64,000 nucleotides of DNA, taken from positions 7,501 to 71,500 of the forward strand of contig BDSI01000152.1 of the NCBI GenBank assembly GCA_003117195.1, in the 5' to 3' direction. The DNA is from Eudorina sp. 2006-703-Eu-15 (Eukaryota; Chlorophyta; Chlorophyceae; Chlamydomonadales; Volvocaceae). The notes below the pieces were generated by a model. It made no database searches, was not told where the DNA came from, and saw nothing but the letters and a program-made list of their open reading frames with translations. Shown here piece after piece: positions 11,906 through 24,384 of this stretch (position 1 is the first letter of the stretch; each line of letters starts with the position of its first letter). A program made the translations under genes and the position numbers.

Positions 11906-12549
11906 ATGCGCTCTGCTATTCTCCTCCATGCCGTTCAAGCGTCACGTTTATTGACGACCGCGACTTCGGCGACAGCGACATGCACTGCTCGCTATTACCA
12001 AAGCGATTCAATGGGCAATGACCCATCAACATCTAGCAGAAGTAATGAAACGTTTGACAAAACGCTCCAGGTGCCTTTTGCTTCGTTTGGGTCCATTTCG
12101 GGTTCTGTCCTTGATGGTACGCCGCAACTGTGTGCGACGCCCAAAAAGAAGGTAAGAATAGGAAGAATGCTTCATGGCGATATGTGTTCCTATCATCGAA
12201 CCGCTGTGCCAACGGTTGCAGTTGACGCTGTACCGCCGCGGGAACCGGCGGGTATGGTACTGGCTGAAGCGGCGACACGAGTGCGCGAAATGCACGTAAG
12301 TGACAGTTTCCGGTGCGGAAAGACAGCCACTTACTCAGCAGTCGTCCGCTGTCCTGCACACATCACTCACTGCTGCACTGCTGCTGCTGTCTGTGTGATC
12401 TCGCCCGCACCGCCAGGTTCTGCGGGGCGGTGTCGGAGAGGAGCAGCATCTTCAGCGGCGCCGCCGGCAACCCCCTCTGCACCGGGCAGTGCGTCCACCC
12501 GCCAAGCGAGGCCGTCAAGTACCCGCCAGAGTACCGGCCTCCCTGCTGA
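11906..12549 (+). CDS. MRPL32: Probable mitochondrial ribosomal protein bL32m
   Basis: Three exons, 11906-12151, 12222-12295 and 12417-12549, phases consistent, 150 aa. The N-terminus (MRSAILLHAVQASRLL, then Ser/Thr/Arg-rich with no acid) looks like a mitochondrial targeting peptide. The core ATPKKKLTLYRRGNRR at about 78-92 matches the bL32 pattern A-[VT]-P-K-K-K-x5-R-G-x-R seen in plant mitochondrial L32. A CAKC pair (103/106), an extra Cys at 109 and a later CTGQC (128/132) resemble the family's zinc ribbon, although spacing is irregular. The product would be a large-subunit component of the mitochondrial ribosome, imported and processed after residue 30 or so. The C-terminal extension (SEAVKYPPEYRPPC) is not typical. 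Other Cys-bearing organellar ribosomal proteins remain possible. Confidence 0.6.
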
Positions 12550-13136
12550 GTTGGCCACCGGCCTGCTGGCGCGGTGGGGATCGGGCATCAACGTCCCACC
12601 CATCGTCCGTGGGAACCCCGACGGGACGCAACAAATGGTCGGAAGGCGTCAAGAGATGACGCCTCCTAGCGCCCAGCGCCTATGAATGGGTGGCGTGTAT
12701 CGTCTTGGATATCCACGAGACAAGGGGAGCTCGGCTCTTCACTGACCATGTCGGTGCCGTGTTGCGGACGGGCGGATGGCCACGGCTGGCGGCCTGGCTG
12801 GCTGGCTCCGGCTCTGGTTCTGGCGCCACATGGGAATCAACACAGCGCGGTTAAAGGAAGAAGCCGGTTGTGGCCGGGCAAGGGAAGCGCAGGCACTCCA
12901 ATGATCAACGGGCGGGTAGTCGCCGCGGGCGAACAACAACGAGGCCGCACGCATACTCCTGGCCACGGGTTATTTGGACCGCATTGGGCGACCCCGGAAG
13001 AGAAACAAACGGCCCGCTTGTAACGTCCCTCGTGCCGTGATTGGACTCGTCCAAAGTTTTAGAGTCTGCGACCAGGTGGACAGACTCTTTTGGGACTAAG
13101 ACCCCTGCCTGCCTCCCGTGCGGTGCGCCGTGCCTT

Positions 13137-13208
<72 letters not shown>

Positions 13209-14577
13209 GCCATTCCAGGTTCCCGCTGCAGTTCGTCCCTGGTGTGGCAAGCCCCCGCGCCGCCCCATCCCCACACCCCCAGCCGCACCCCGGAACAGTG
13301 AGCAGCAGGACTGATGGGAACCCCCACCTCGACCTGCCCCCCGCCTCAACCTCAACCTCTTATCTACTTCAGCGAGGGGTGGCACCTGCGTCGTGTAACG
13401 GTGGGACGACCCGCCGTGGGACAAACCCCCCGCTGATGCGTCTTCGCCCGAGGACGTTCGTTCGGGCGCCTCTGGCCGGGTGGCGCACACCGATGGACAG
13501 CGGCACATGGACGGCCTCGTCCCGCCACATCCCGGCGCGCTCTACCCGGTGCACAGCCCCAGTACCGTAGTGTACAAAATGGAACAACGAGCTCGCATGC
13601 CGCGACCCACCCCGCGTGGGCTGATTCCATGGCGGAATGCCAAAAGTTGCAGCGAGTGGATCTCCTCGTCTCTCCCCTGCCCTGCCTTGCCCGGGCCCTC
13701 GCCCTCGAGCCAGGGTGAGGTCCCGTCTGCGACCGCCACTGCGACCATCTCTGCGTGCATGACCTGCTCAGCTCAGTGACGCACGCCACACTGTACGGAA
13801 CTGCACGGCACACACCAGCGACCCGCGCCGGCCCACCTCCACCTCATCATCCGGCGGCTCGACCACTTGTCGGGTCGGGTCGGGTCTTGAGTCCACTGCA
13901 GTATGACCCTATGACCACCAATAATACTGCCACTGCTACACCAACTCCACACACCAAAGCACACAGCTCCGAAGACAGCGCAGCATGTCGCGTTCCTGCG
14001 CAGCGCAGCGCAGCCACCACCACCACCCTGCTGCGGGTGGGCTCTTCACCCAGGGCGGGGAACCCTCGGCTCCAGTTCCCCTCCGGTCAAGTCAGCCCGC
14101 CAGTCAGGCCGTCAGCGCTCCCCCTCACGCACAGATGTCAGCGCCGCCGGCTGTCAGCGTTGGCCGCATCCTCACGGCGCAGACACAGCCTGCACGCCCA
14201 CCCCGGCGTGACGCGTCAAGTCGCCACTGTGTACATCGACGACGATCAGGGACCGAGAGACCACCCCGGCGCGTCTCAGCGCCCTGAAGCTGCGGTGAGC
14301 TGCGGTGGTGGGTGTATCCGGTGGAGCCTCCAGTGCGGATCCTATAATGGACCTCCGGGGGGTGATTCCGGGCCGGACGGTCAAGTTTCCAGCAGCCGCG
14401 GCAGTGGCGGCGACAGCCGCACTCAAAAGGTTGTTGACGACAATATCAGACCCTACCACAACCGCTGCGTTCGTCCCTGCAGTTCTCATCGTCACTCGTC
14501 ACTGCCGTAACAGTCATGTCTCATGTGCCCTTCCGCCAGGGGCCGATCTGCTCTCCGCCATCAGTGTGCCGGCCTCG
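12550..14577. other. Intergenic region between convergent genes (bL32m-like and TFIIS-N protein)
   Basis: Contains the 3' UTRs of two convergent genes. TGTAA at 13019-13023 may end the plus-strand transcript. A tetranucleotide array lies near 13137. Open frames on both strands here are short, overlap one another and lack splice support. Confidence 0.5.
13136..13209 (+). repeat. (GACA)n microsatellite
   Basis: About 18 perfect tandem GACA units. The CLSV and DRQT peptide repeats predicted across it are artefacts. Confidence 0.95.
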
Positions 14578-17500
14578 TTAACAGCCCGAACCCGCCCCGC
14601 CTCCCGCCACAAAGGCAGGGAAAACCGCCGCACCCACTCCCCCACCACCCGCCGCCGGTTGGACGCCGCCGCCGCTGCCTCCACTGCCGCCCCACGGGTG
14701 CCGGGTCCCCTGGGGCGCCGCCGCCGATGACGCCGCTGCGCCCCGGGCGGAGGGTAGCCCGGTGGCGGAGCCTCTCCGACCGCCCCCGCCACCTGACCCG
14801 GCCCCAAACCCGGCTTCCACCAGCGCAATGGATCCCCTCCCGCCGCTCCCAACACCCTCACCACCGCCACCACTGCTACGCCTACGCGTCTCGGACGGCG
14901 GCACCACCGTCACCATTACCAGGTCCTCGTCCGAACCCATCATCGCACCGCCGCCCTGCTCCTCGACGGCCATGTCCGCGTCGGCGTCCGCCTCGGTGTC
15001 GGCCTCCATCGGCAGCTCCGGACGTGCCGGCGGCCCCGCAGCCCCGGCGGCAGCAGCGGTGATCGCTGTGAGGGGCCTCTCCCCGGCCACCGCCGCCGCC
15101 GCTGCAGAGGGTGGCTCGGCCTCGGCCTCACCCTCACCGTCGCCATCTCCCTCGCCTTCACCCCGGTGGCCACCGAGGCCCCCCAGCTCCAGGCTACTCA
15201 GCAGCAAGGACACCCGACGGACCTGACCCGCGGTGCCGCCGCCGCCGCCGCCGTGGATCGCGCCCCCGCCGCTGCCGCTGCCGCCCGCGTGATGGCGCTG
15301 CCGCTTGCTGAGCGGCATATGCATGCCCTGCAGGCTCGACCGCGCGGACGTCTTGACGCCGGAGATGTGTCCCCCCTGGAGCGCCGGGTAACGGACCTCA
15401 TCCGAGGCTGCCCCGCTGCCGGCTTCCGGGTCGGGCGGGCCGAGGCCCGGGCCGGGCAGACCCGGGGCAACCCAGCCACCGGCGGCGGCGGCGGCGGCGC
15501 CTGCCAGCTGGCCCAGCACCACCGCGGCGGCCGGGCGCTTGTGGGGGTTGGCGCCGCGGCGGCGGGAGCTGGGGCGATCCACCTTGCGCTTGCGGCCTGG
15601 CAGCGGAGGCGGCGGAGACGGCGGCGGCGGCGCGCCCGCCACCAAGCCCGGTCCCGGGGGCAGCGGCCCGGCGCCCGGCGGAGACTCCATGGCGGTAGGC
15701 GCGGCGATGGAACTCTGGACTGAGGGTCGCAAGCTGATGAGGGGGCTGGCCGCGCGGGGCAACACAGGCGGCGGCGGCCGCGGCGGTGGTGGGTGTGGTG
15801 GGTGTGGTGGGTGTGGTGGGTGTGGGGGTAGCAGCGTCCGGTGACGGGGCTGCGGCGACGCGATGCCTGTCGCGCCGGGGTCGACCTCCCAACCCGGCTG
15901 CAGCGCCGCCGCCGCCAAACCCGCGGGCATGACCGCCGCGGGGCCATGCATCATCGCGCCATCAAGCCCAGGTGGAAATGAGGCCGTAGGAACGCCGGCG
16001 GCGGTGACGGCGCCGTCCTCATGTACGGCAGTGCTGCGCGCCCGGCCCGACCACTGAGAGCGAACGTAGCGATCCGCCGAACCCAGCGCACCCGCGCTGC
16101 CGCCGCCACCGCCGCCAGGGCCGTACTCGCCTGCCGCCGCCCCCCCGGCGGCCGCCGCCGCCGCCGCTGTCGCCGCCGTTGGCGTCGGCAGCGGCGAGTA
16201 CGGCTGCGACGAGCCGGAGACGGCGCCGTTTCCGCCGCTGCCACCGCCGGAGGGGTCCCCGAAGCGGGGTCCGTGGACCCGCACCCTGATGGCCGCGGGG
16301 TGATCCGTCCCACACGGGGCCCGGCGGCCCCTCCGCCGAGCGGTGCGCTCCGCCTCTCCGGTGGGCTCCTCGCCGCTGCCGCTGCTGCCGCCCTCCACGT
16401 GGAGGGACACCCCGCGTGGCTCGGTCGGCCACCGGCAGGAGGTGGTGGTGTGGCCGGCTGCGCCTGGAGCCACCGCGACCTCCGCGGGCCCCGGGCCGCC
16501 CAGCAGCACACCCACCTGCTCCACCGCCGCCTGCCCGGCGGCTGCGCCGCTCTTCCCTTTCCGAACCCCCACGCGCCCGTCTCCCGCGGCCCGCGCCTCC
16601 TCCGCAGGTGGCTGCAGCGGCGCCAGCTGCACCCGCACGTGGACTCCCGCTTGGGACCGTGGCGGGCCCGCCGCCACGCCGCCGCCGCCGCCGCCGCAGT
16701 CAGCGACGGCGCCGACAGCAGCGGCCCCTACTTGGCGGGCATCGGCGTGCTGTGATGCGAGTGCGGCTGGGTTGCCCCCTGCGGCTGCGGCTGGTTGCGG
16801 GCTTCCCAGCAGCAGCAGCCCCATGCCCCCCGGGCTGCTGCTGCTGCTGCTGCCGCAGAGGTGACCCCGACCCGGTCCTATCCGGGCCGCAGCCGCAGCC
16901 GCCGTCGCAGCCGCCCCAGGGGGACAGCCCCCGACGGGGACGGGGACATCCGACCGGCTGCGCACCAGGCTGAGCGCCGGCAGCCCCAGCCCCAGCCCCA
17001 ACCCCAGTTCCGCAGAACCGAGTGCGGTTCCGGAGCCGGTACGGTCGTGGTGATGGGGCGGGGAGTTGAGGTGAAGGGAGCTCCGCCGGTGGGGCGGGTG
17101 TGGGTGGCGGGTTCCCACCCGGGGGGTCCGGTCTAAGGTTTGATGATCGGGGCCGGGGTCGGGGTCGGGGTTGAGGCCACGTGGGCGGCTGTCGGTGTCG
17201 ATGTCCATGTCGGCCGCGCGGGTTATTGTCGTCATCGCGGGCTCCTGGGGTGGCAGCTGTTGCTGGAGGGGCTGCCGCTTGTTATGGTGGCTGCGGGGAT
17301 TGTAGGTGGTGCCGCAGGCGTCGCCGTCCACGGCCATGGCGGTCTCCGCAGCAGCCGCCAGCGTCCCGGTCCCGTTCTGATGCAGGTCCAGGTCCAGGTC
17401 CGGGTCCGGCTGTGACAATCCCAGGGCGGGGGCGGGTAGCTGGCTGCCCGAGGGTGAGGTTGGATCAAGCGGCGCCGGGCGGCGCGCAGCCGCCTTCAGG

Positions 17501-20500
17501 ACCGCTTTCCAGCCGTCAATCAGACGCCTGCAGGTGGAGCGGCACGTGTACACACGGCAATTAGGCGGGGGTTGGTCAAGAGGCGAGCCCTCGAAATGAC
17601 GTCCACGCTAACGGGCGGGACGCGACAAGGGGGACTTCCCGCAATGGACTTCCGAAGCCTTCGCCCCCCCCCCTCTCCGCCCCGCCTCAGAAGCTGGTGC
17701 TGTCAGTCCTCCACCGCGTCCATGCCCTGGCAGTCAGCGCGCACACTGTATGTCAATCCATCCAATACAACCCCACGCAGACACACACACACACGCACGT
17801 GTGTCCTTGCTTTGCCACCCGTTACGCATGTCGCCTTCGCCGAACCCTGCCGACTACTAGCGCTGTGCTGCAACGCCTGGCTTCCCGTGTTCTTGTCTTA
17901 AGGTCAGTACGATCGCATCCTTTGCACGGGCTGGGCCGGTCGTGCTGGGCACGATGTTTTGCTTTCGGCATTGCACGCGCTGTGGTCGCACCCAACCCGC
18001 ACTTTGTTGCGTTAGGTTGCTACCGGAGCTCTGGCGCCCGCCTCAGTCAACGGTCGCTCGCGGATGCGGCTGGTCTGCGACTATCCTCTACGTCGCCGTC
18101 ACCACTCACTTCCATCTGGGTTGTCGGTAATTCGGGTTTCGGGTTAAGGGTATTTCGGGTGTCATTTACTTCCTTCGCCTACATCGCCTGATACGCTGGA
18201 CTTCGCTTCTCGCGGCTCAGTTCTCTTTTACACACACACACACACACACACTCCCACCCCCCTGCGCTCTTCCTGTCCACACCCACTATCACTCTTGACT
18301 GCCGCTAACGCTGACCTTGTTTGCTGATCGTTAATTGCTTTACCTGTTTCGTTTACCCAGGTTTGCCTTTGCCCACATGTCGTTCTTTGTATGGCGTACG
18401 ACTTTTGCCGCCTTACTTATGCATCAACGACGCCGCACTCCATCCCCTTTGCTGCTTTGGCATGCACGCTCTTTCGCTCGCACACATGATTACGTTATTC
18501 CGCATCGTTCCGGATCGTCTTCGGCGGTGCTGACTACACGGCGCTTTGCTTGCAGGTGGGTAACAACGAGAGGATCGCACGCACGCACAGCATTGTGGTG
18601 TGAGTCTGTGTGGCCAAGGCAGCCGACCCGCACCAGCTGGTAGTCTTACGCGACGCCGCGACAACAACTAACAGCGCGCCAAATCGACAGCGTTCTTCCG
18701 ACACCGCAGCCTTTTGTTTATAATACGGGTCGGGCAATGGGTATATTATATGCGCATACGGGCAAGCTATTGGGCGCCACTTGGCCCCTCGCATATCACG
18801 CACTCATGTTCTGCCTGCTTAAATAACACACTCCCACCCAGTTCGCAGCTCCCAGACGCACCTGGCCGCCGCCGCCACCTCCCCCTGCCGCGCGAACAGC
18901 AGCGGCGACACCAGCGCCGCCACCTGCGAGTCCGCCAGCAGCTGCGGCGTCACCGGCAGCGCCGCCAGCAGCGACAGGATCAGCCCCACGGCCGGCGCGT
19001 CACCGCCCTGCACCGCCCGCCGCAGTGAGCACTTGAGCTTGAGAACCTGCTCAAGCGCCCCACCCGCCTCCATCCTAGGGCCCAGGCCCAGCCCCACGCC
19101 CGGCCCGGGCTGCTTCCCGCCCTCCGGGTCCAGGGGGGACACGGCCAGCGCCAGCCCAGCCGCGTGCGCATGTACCCCAGGGGTTTCCCGCGCGTCGACG
19201 CGGGCGCCCCCGGTGACCCGCGGGTCAGTGGCGAGCTCATGGGGGAGCGCCAGCGCCATGCTGGAGAGGGACGCGAGGCCTCGCCGGGGGGATGAGGAGG
19301 TCTGAAAGCGCGGGGGGGTGGTGGTGGTGGTGGTGGTGGGCGATGCGGGGCGGGCCGCCGGGGTCCAGGGAGGCGAGGCCGCCAGGCCGGGCAGTGGACG
19401 CCACCGTGCGGAGCGTGCTGCGGGTGTGTGTGTGGGGGGGGGGAGGGGGCAGTGTGCGGGGCCGGGGAGGGTGGGGGCCCGGCAGAGGTGTTGTGAGACT
19501 GATGGGTAGACTGAAACAAGTTCCGGGAGACAGGTGGGGGGGGCTCATAGGCAATTGGTAGCGGCCACTTGTCGGTGTCGGATTGTCGAAACGTGCAGAC
19601 TGCCTAACAATAATTCCCTAGTGCAAGACGTAATGTAGCGGCTGCCAGTGTAAGGTGGTCAAGGGGACCAGTAACGGCAAGGTACACGCGGTGTAGGTGC
19701 GACCGATGGTGCGGTGGTGGTGTCGCGCGATCGCCGCAGGGGGGCGGTGTCATGACAGTGGGTGGGGGACGGGGCGGAAGGTCTGGCGACAGCGTCGTAC
19801 CCCCACCCCGCACGCGCACATCGGTGGCCCCCACACGTACCTGACAGCCGAAACGCCGCCCTGGCCCGCTCCCGCTCCTCCCGAGCGCCCGCCTCGGCCT
19901 CGTCGTCCGCCTCGAAGCCATCGCCTCCCGGCCCCGCGTCTAGGGCCTCCGCCTCCAAGCCCAAACGGGGCGCCACCCCCAACCCCAACCCCATGCCCAG
20001 CCCCGGACTGGACGCCCCGCTACGCAGCTCCATATCGGCATAGCGCGGCCCGGTGCCGCCGCCCGGCCCCGCGCCAACTGACGTGGCGCCCCGCAGCGCC
20101 AGTCCCGCCACCGCCGCCGTCGCCGCGCCTGCCAGGTCGGCGGACGCGCCCCTCCGCGCCTGCACCGGCCGGCGCTGCCATTGTGGAAGCAGCCCCTCGC
20201 CACTGGCAGCGCCGCCGCCGTCTGCCGCCCCGGAACACAGCGCGAACGGGTCTTCCATCAGAACCGCCCGGCCCGCAACCCCTTCAGCCGCGCCCCCTTC
20301 AGCCGCAGCCGCTGCGCGGCCCTCACTGCCCAGGGCGCGGAGGCCACGGCTGCTGTTGCGGGACGCCTCCCAACCCCCGCTCAGGAGGAGGGCCCCTGCC
20401 CTGGCATCCGCTGGCGCCGGCGAGCGCGACCGGTCCGGCATGAGCAGCAGCTCGCCCTCGGCGGTCGCCGCCCGGTCCGCGGACCCCATGTCGATCAGCA

Positions 20501-23096
20501 TCGCCCCGTCGTCTCCCTCGTCCTCCTGACCCTGCTCCTGCTCCAGGTCCAGGTCCTGATCCTGCTCCGCTGCCTCCTCCGCTTCCACCTCCACCTGCCG
20601 CCCATCCCGGGGGAAGCCAGCCTCAGCCTCAGTGGCCTCAGTGGCCTGAGCCATGAGCCCCCGCGGCTGGCCTCCGCCGCCTGTGGCAGCTCCGTGGGCC
20701 CGCGCCTGCTGCTCGTGGGAGGGAGGCTGCTGCGGCCGCTCCTGCAGAGCCTGTTCGCGCTGCGCCCGTCGCTGCAGGCCGCCACCATGCTGCTGCTGCT
20801 GGTGGGTGAGCTGCGCGTGGGCCGGTGCCCGCTCTCGGTCCCGCTCCCAATGCCTCTCCCAAGCCCTCTGCCGCTGTCGCTCCCGCGCTGCGGCGACGTC
20901 CCGGTCCAGATCCAATTCCAGATCTACACCCCCCCAGTCGGCGGACGGGCCTGAGGGCGCGGCAGCACCTGGAGGGTGCCGCACGCCCGGCTGAGACGAG
21001 TCGCCGGGGGCCCCCGGGGGTGCGGCCATGGCCACGTCCGCGTCCCCGCCAGTGACTGCGGTCCCTGCCGCTGCCGCTGCTGCATGATACAGCAGCGCAC
21101 CTGATGTTCGGGCACCTGCGCGTATTGGGAACGGCATTCGGACGTTGGAGTGGCCACAGACCTACCATCCACGCACCGCCTCCCTCTGCCCCCAAGTGAC
21201 AGCGGCCATGTCTCCCCTCCGGTGTCCCAACCACATGGCGGTGCAGTGCGCCGGTACGGGCAGCTTCCACCTGCATGACTTGCCGTCTACGACCCGATTT
21301 TTCGCGACACGGGTGCAGCGTACCGCCGCATGCTGCACCTCATGTACGGCACCGTACTGCACGGCGCCGACGTGTTGCGCCCAACCCACATCTCTCTCCC
21401 CCCCCGGGTACAGCCGTCGGCGCCTGTACCGACCGACCCACCCAGCCCGGGGCTGCGCTTCCATCGACTGCGCCCGCATCCGTGTGGGTGCGGCCCTTGC
21501 GGGCGACCCTCGCGGCTGGCACCGTGCGGCAGTGGCCGAGCCGACCATGCAGGTGCGCCCCGAGCTTCTCGACCCACCCTCCCTCCCATAAAATATGTCT
21601 ACCAATTTCCTATTCCCTCCCCCCGGGCCCAATCGGCTCCCCACCTGCTCCTCCTCCGGCTGCTGCCCCTGCAGCTCCACCGCCGGTGCCTGTCGCCCCC
21701 GCCGCCGCCTGCGCTTGCGGCTGCTGGGGCTTCCCCGCTGGCCCCCTCCCCCCCTCGCGGATCACCAGGGAGGACATCAGGCGGACGGGCACCACCACCC
21801 CGCCGCCCCGCTCCCGGCGGTGAGCGGTGGGCAGCGAGCGGCTGCCGGCCTGCTCGGGACTCTCACCCACCAGCGAGCAGGCGCTGGGGGCGGGAGGGAG
21901 GGAGAAGGGGCCGGAGGACGCGAGGAAGAAGGGTGAGGGAGAGCCTGAAGCCTGGCCGCCTAGACCAGGGCAGCTTTTGAGGAAACGGAGGCCGCCGGCG
22001 GCGCTCGCCCACACCGGCTCGCAGCCGCGTTGTCATCTGACCTGATTTGGCTGTTGACCAGCGGTGCCATCCTTTGCACGAGGCCGAAAAGCGCCCCAGG
22101 CCCCGCAGGCTCCAACCCATATGGGTGCTCTAGGGGACCCGCGCACCGTTGCAGCCCCCGGCTGCCTCGCTGCAAGCCAGGGCTGCAAGCCAGGGCTGCA
22201 AGCCAAGGCTGTTTCCCTGCCCCACGGGCGGGGACAGCCAGTCCCAGCTCCAACTCCAACAGCTGTGTGGGTCCAGGGAGGGACCGAGCTTGGGCACAGA
22301 CACGCCCTCCCACCAGCACGAACCAAGTCAACAACGCGCAGCTTGTGCGCAGTCGGCCCAGCATGCTTTGAACGACAGTGCCGGCCGCCGTGTCTTACCG
22401 CTCACCTGCCACCCTCCTTGCCCAGCGACTGCTGCAGCCCCGCAGGCAGCTCGAAGCGGCCCGGCGCCAGCTCCGACGTCACATGCTGTCGCTGTTTCAG
22501 CCGCCGTTGCTGCTGCAGCTGCCGCGTCTGCTCCCGCAGTGCGAGCGGCGCGGGAGGACGCACCCACAGCTCTGCGGCCCGGGGTGCACCGGCAGTCCGG
22601 TCGGGCACTGAGGGGCCCTGCCAGGTGTGCGACGATACCGATGCCGTGAGGGCCGCAGCTGGATCGCCGGACGACTGCTGATGCAGCTGCTGCTGGGGTT
22701 GGTGGTGGTGTCGGTGGTGCTGGTGCTGGTGTGCTTGCGTTGGTCGGACCCCTCCAGGTGGGTCCACATCGCGTGCTGCTGCGGCACCATCTGCGGAGGT
22801 AGACCGTCAGGCAACCAGCGGGCTGGTGAGGGAATGAGAGGGGACCAAACCCTCCGACGGAGTCGCATCGCGTAGCGGCATGCAGTCAAAATCCCCGCAT
22901 GGCCAGCCTGTTGGCGCCTGCCCTTCCCCCTCGCCTGCAGTCTTCCCAACGCGGCAACAGAGCATGGGATCACGTTCCTGCCAACTGACAAGAACCCACC
23001 GGGTATTAGGTGGACGGCAAGCGCCTCGGTGTGCGGATGGAGGACGATGGGCACGTCCGCTCCAGCCACATCCCACCATGCGGCCTCCGTCGACAT
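14578..23096 (-). CDS. Large TFIIS N-terminal (LW) domain protein
   Basis: Six exons in transcript order: 23096-23000, 22790-22406, 21883-21645, 21115-19841, 19279-18862, 17527-14578. Phases agree throughout, giving 1787 aa. The start MSTEAAWWDVAGADVP opens a short conserved-looking exon. Exon 2 has a His/Gln run and a basic helix (REQTRQLQQQRRLKQRQ). Exon 4 is Arg-rich, then strongly acidic (EAEEAAEQDQDLDLEQEQ). Residues of about 737-825, spanning exons 5 and 6, match the TFIIS N-terminal/LW bundle: QVLKLKCSLRRAVQGG, LILSLLAALPVTPQLL and ARRLIDGWKAVLKAAARR. This domain occurs in elongation factors and Mediator-type proteins (TFIIS, IWS1, Med26), so a nuclear, transcription-linked role is inferred. 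The C-terminal 980 residues are Gly/Ala/Pro-rich with no motif. The exon 5 acceptor is GAG rather than CAG, so that boundary is less certain. No zinc ribbon was found, so it is not TFIIS itself. Confidence 0.72.
18240..18836 (+). repeat. Interspersed element (family B), copy 1, in intron 5 of the TFIIS-N gene
   Basis: Begins at a (CA)n tract and contains CTATCACTCTTGACTGCCGC, TTCGTTTACCCAGG, GGATCGCACGCACGCACAGC and a tail ending GCTTAAATAACACAC. The copies at 43335-43690 (+) and 51880-52505 (-) share the same blocks in the same order. Frames inside are broken and no protein family is recognised. Confidence 0.8.
19314..19340 (+). repeat. (GGT)n tract in intron 4 of the TFIIS-N gene
   Basis: Near-perfect GGT trinucleotide run just upstream of the exon 5 acceptor in gene orientation. 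Confidence 0.85.
21590..21616 (-). repeat. Short interspersed motif (family A), truncated copy
   Basis: Reads AATAGGAAATTGGTAGACAT on the minus strand, in sense with the TFIIS-N gene, at the 5' end of intron 3. The CTGCGCTGCTGC half is missing. Confidence 0.75.
22170..22209 (+). repeat. Short tandem repeat in intron 2 of the TFIIS-N gene
   Basis: AAGCCAGGGCTGC repeated about three times. Confidence 0.7.
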
Positions 23097-23802
23097 GTCG
23101 CCGTTGCCCAATTTGCACAATATATTCAAGGGAACCCGAGGTATTCCGGACAAGGCCCAAGTTCAAGGGACATTTAGCTTGACCACGGGGACGGAAGCTC
23201 GACGCCCTGGGAACATTCCGCGGGAAGAGGCGATAACAATTCATGAAACTACCGCACCGAAAGGGGGAAATGTCACACCCATCTCTGGGCAAACCTCGAG
23301 TGAGGATCTTGCGCACAGAGAAACATTTACCTGGTGGTACGCTGAGTGAGACCGCAAAAGAAGAGTTCGCAGAGTTTAACCACCTAAATGGTTGCCATCA
23401 GGCCCTGTGTCACAGTCGACTGCGTCGTGTCGTCAGCAAAATCATGTCCGGCTGTTGAACGTATCGTTGTGACGTCAACACAGCATTTGTGTTGTAGAAG
23501 AGTCATTCCATCAACGGTGGGGGTCCGACGGGGGTTCAACGTGCTCGGGGTACGTTGCCGTGCGGCGATTCCCCTTCTGCATGATGAATGCGGTACATGA
23601 TGTCGCGACGAATGCACGCGAACATCTCAAGCATGCTACGTTGATGACGGGTGCATTGCTCAAACAGTTTGGTGTGCGAAGGGCCAACCTTAAACAGGTC
23701 ACTCCTAACAACTATATCAGCCTATAGCCGTGCTATTCAATGAAAAAGATAAATTGAAATAAGCTTTCAAAATCATAAGCAGTCAAGTGTGCTGACACGA
23801 TA
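23097..23802. promoter_or_regulatory. Divergent intergenic region, TFIIS-N gene / zinc-finger gene
   Basis: Lies between two divergent start codons and should hold both promoters. AT content rises toward the plus-strand gene (23690-23800). No specific element is recognised. Confidence 0.4.
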
Positions 23803-24384
23803 ATGGCGGCAAGCCAAGCCTTGGGTCGGGCGTTCTTGGCAGCCGGCGGGACTATGGTCTTCCTGGTTGGTACCACGGCTGTTATCAGCGGTGCATCCAT
23901 GGCTGTCACCAAAGCTGTCACGGACCGCCGTAAGGTCAGACCTTGGCCCTGGGGTTGAACCCTGCCCCTCTGTGAAGCCTCACAGTCCGCACGCGGGTTC
24001 CTTTTGTCCAGGCCCTGAATCAGTTGCCATGCAGCGTGTGTCGTGCTAAGAGGAGGGTGGTCTGTGAAGTCTGCGAAGGTGAGCGGGTGGTGGATGTTGA
24101 CAGCAAGCAAAGTAGTGCGGCTGCGCACGTTGTGGCCGCGGGCCGTGACCACAAACGCGGCGGCACGTGCAGGCGAACGCATCACCAAGTACTGGCCGAC
24201 TCCGGACCCTCCTCCAACGGCGTCGCACTCCTGGAGCGTCTGTGCCATGTGCGAGGGCAACGGCGACCACCCGTGCATCAACTGCGTTGGCACTGGCAAT
24301 GTGAATGCCACACCTTACACGCTCGGGGAACTTGAAGCCGGGCTACCGGAAAAGCCCCAACTGGGGGCCTTTCCCGCACAGTAG
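23803..24384 (+). CDS. Small membrane-anchored DnaJ-type zinc-finger protein
   Basis: Three exons, 23803-23934, 24012-24078 and 24173-24384, phases consistent, 136 aa. A hydrophobic N-terminal segment of about 20-25 residues (AAGGTMVFLVGTTAVISGAS) precedes four CxxC pairs at about 51/54, 62/65, 90/93 and 101/104. The last two read CAMCEGNG and CINCVGTG, the CxxCxGxG form of the DnaJ central zinc domain. There is no J-domain. Plants have small J-less proteins of this kind (BSD2, PSA2, LQY1-like) acting in chloroplast assembly or disulfide chemistry; chloroplast or mitochondrial membrane location here is inference. Spacing between pairs two and three is longer (WPTPDPPPT loop) than in classic DnaJ. 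TGTAA at 24516-24520 is a likely poly(A) signal. Confidence 0.82.

Noticed and set aside
13136..13209. Tandem array considered as a CRISPR
   Set aside because: Pure 4-bp units with no spacers; the other arrays in the window are also simple satellites or minisatellites.
14762..17136. Several plus-strand open frames over the TFIIS-N last exon
   Set aside because: Pro/Arg-rich shadows of the minus-strand coding exon, with no splice or family evidence.
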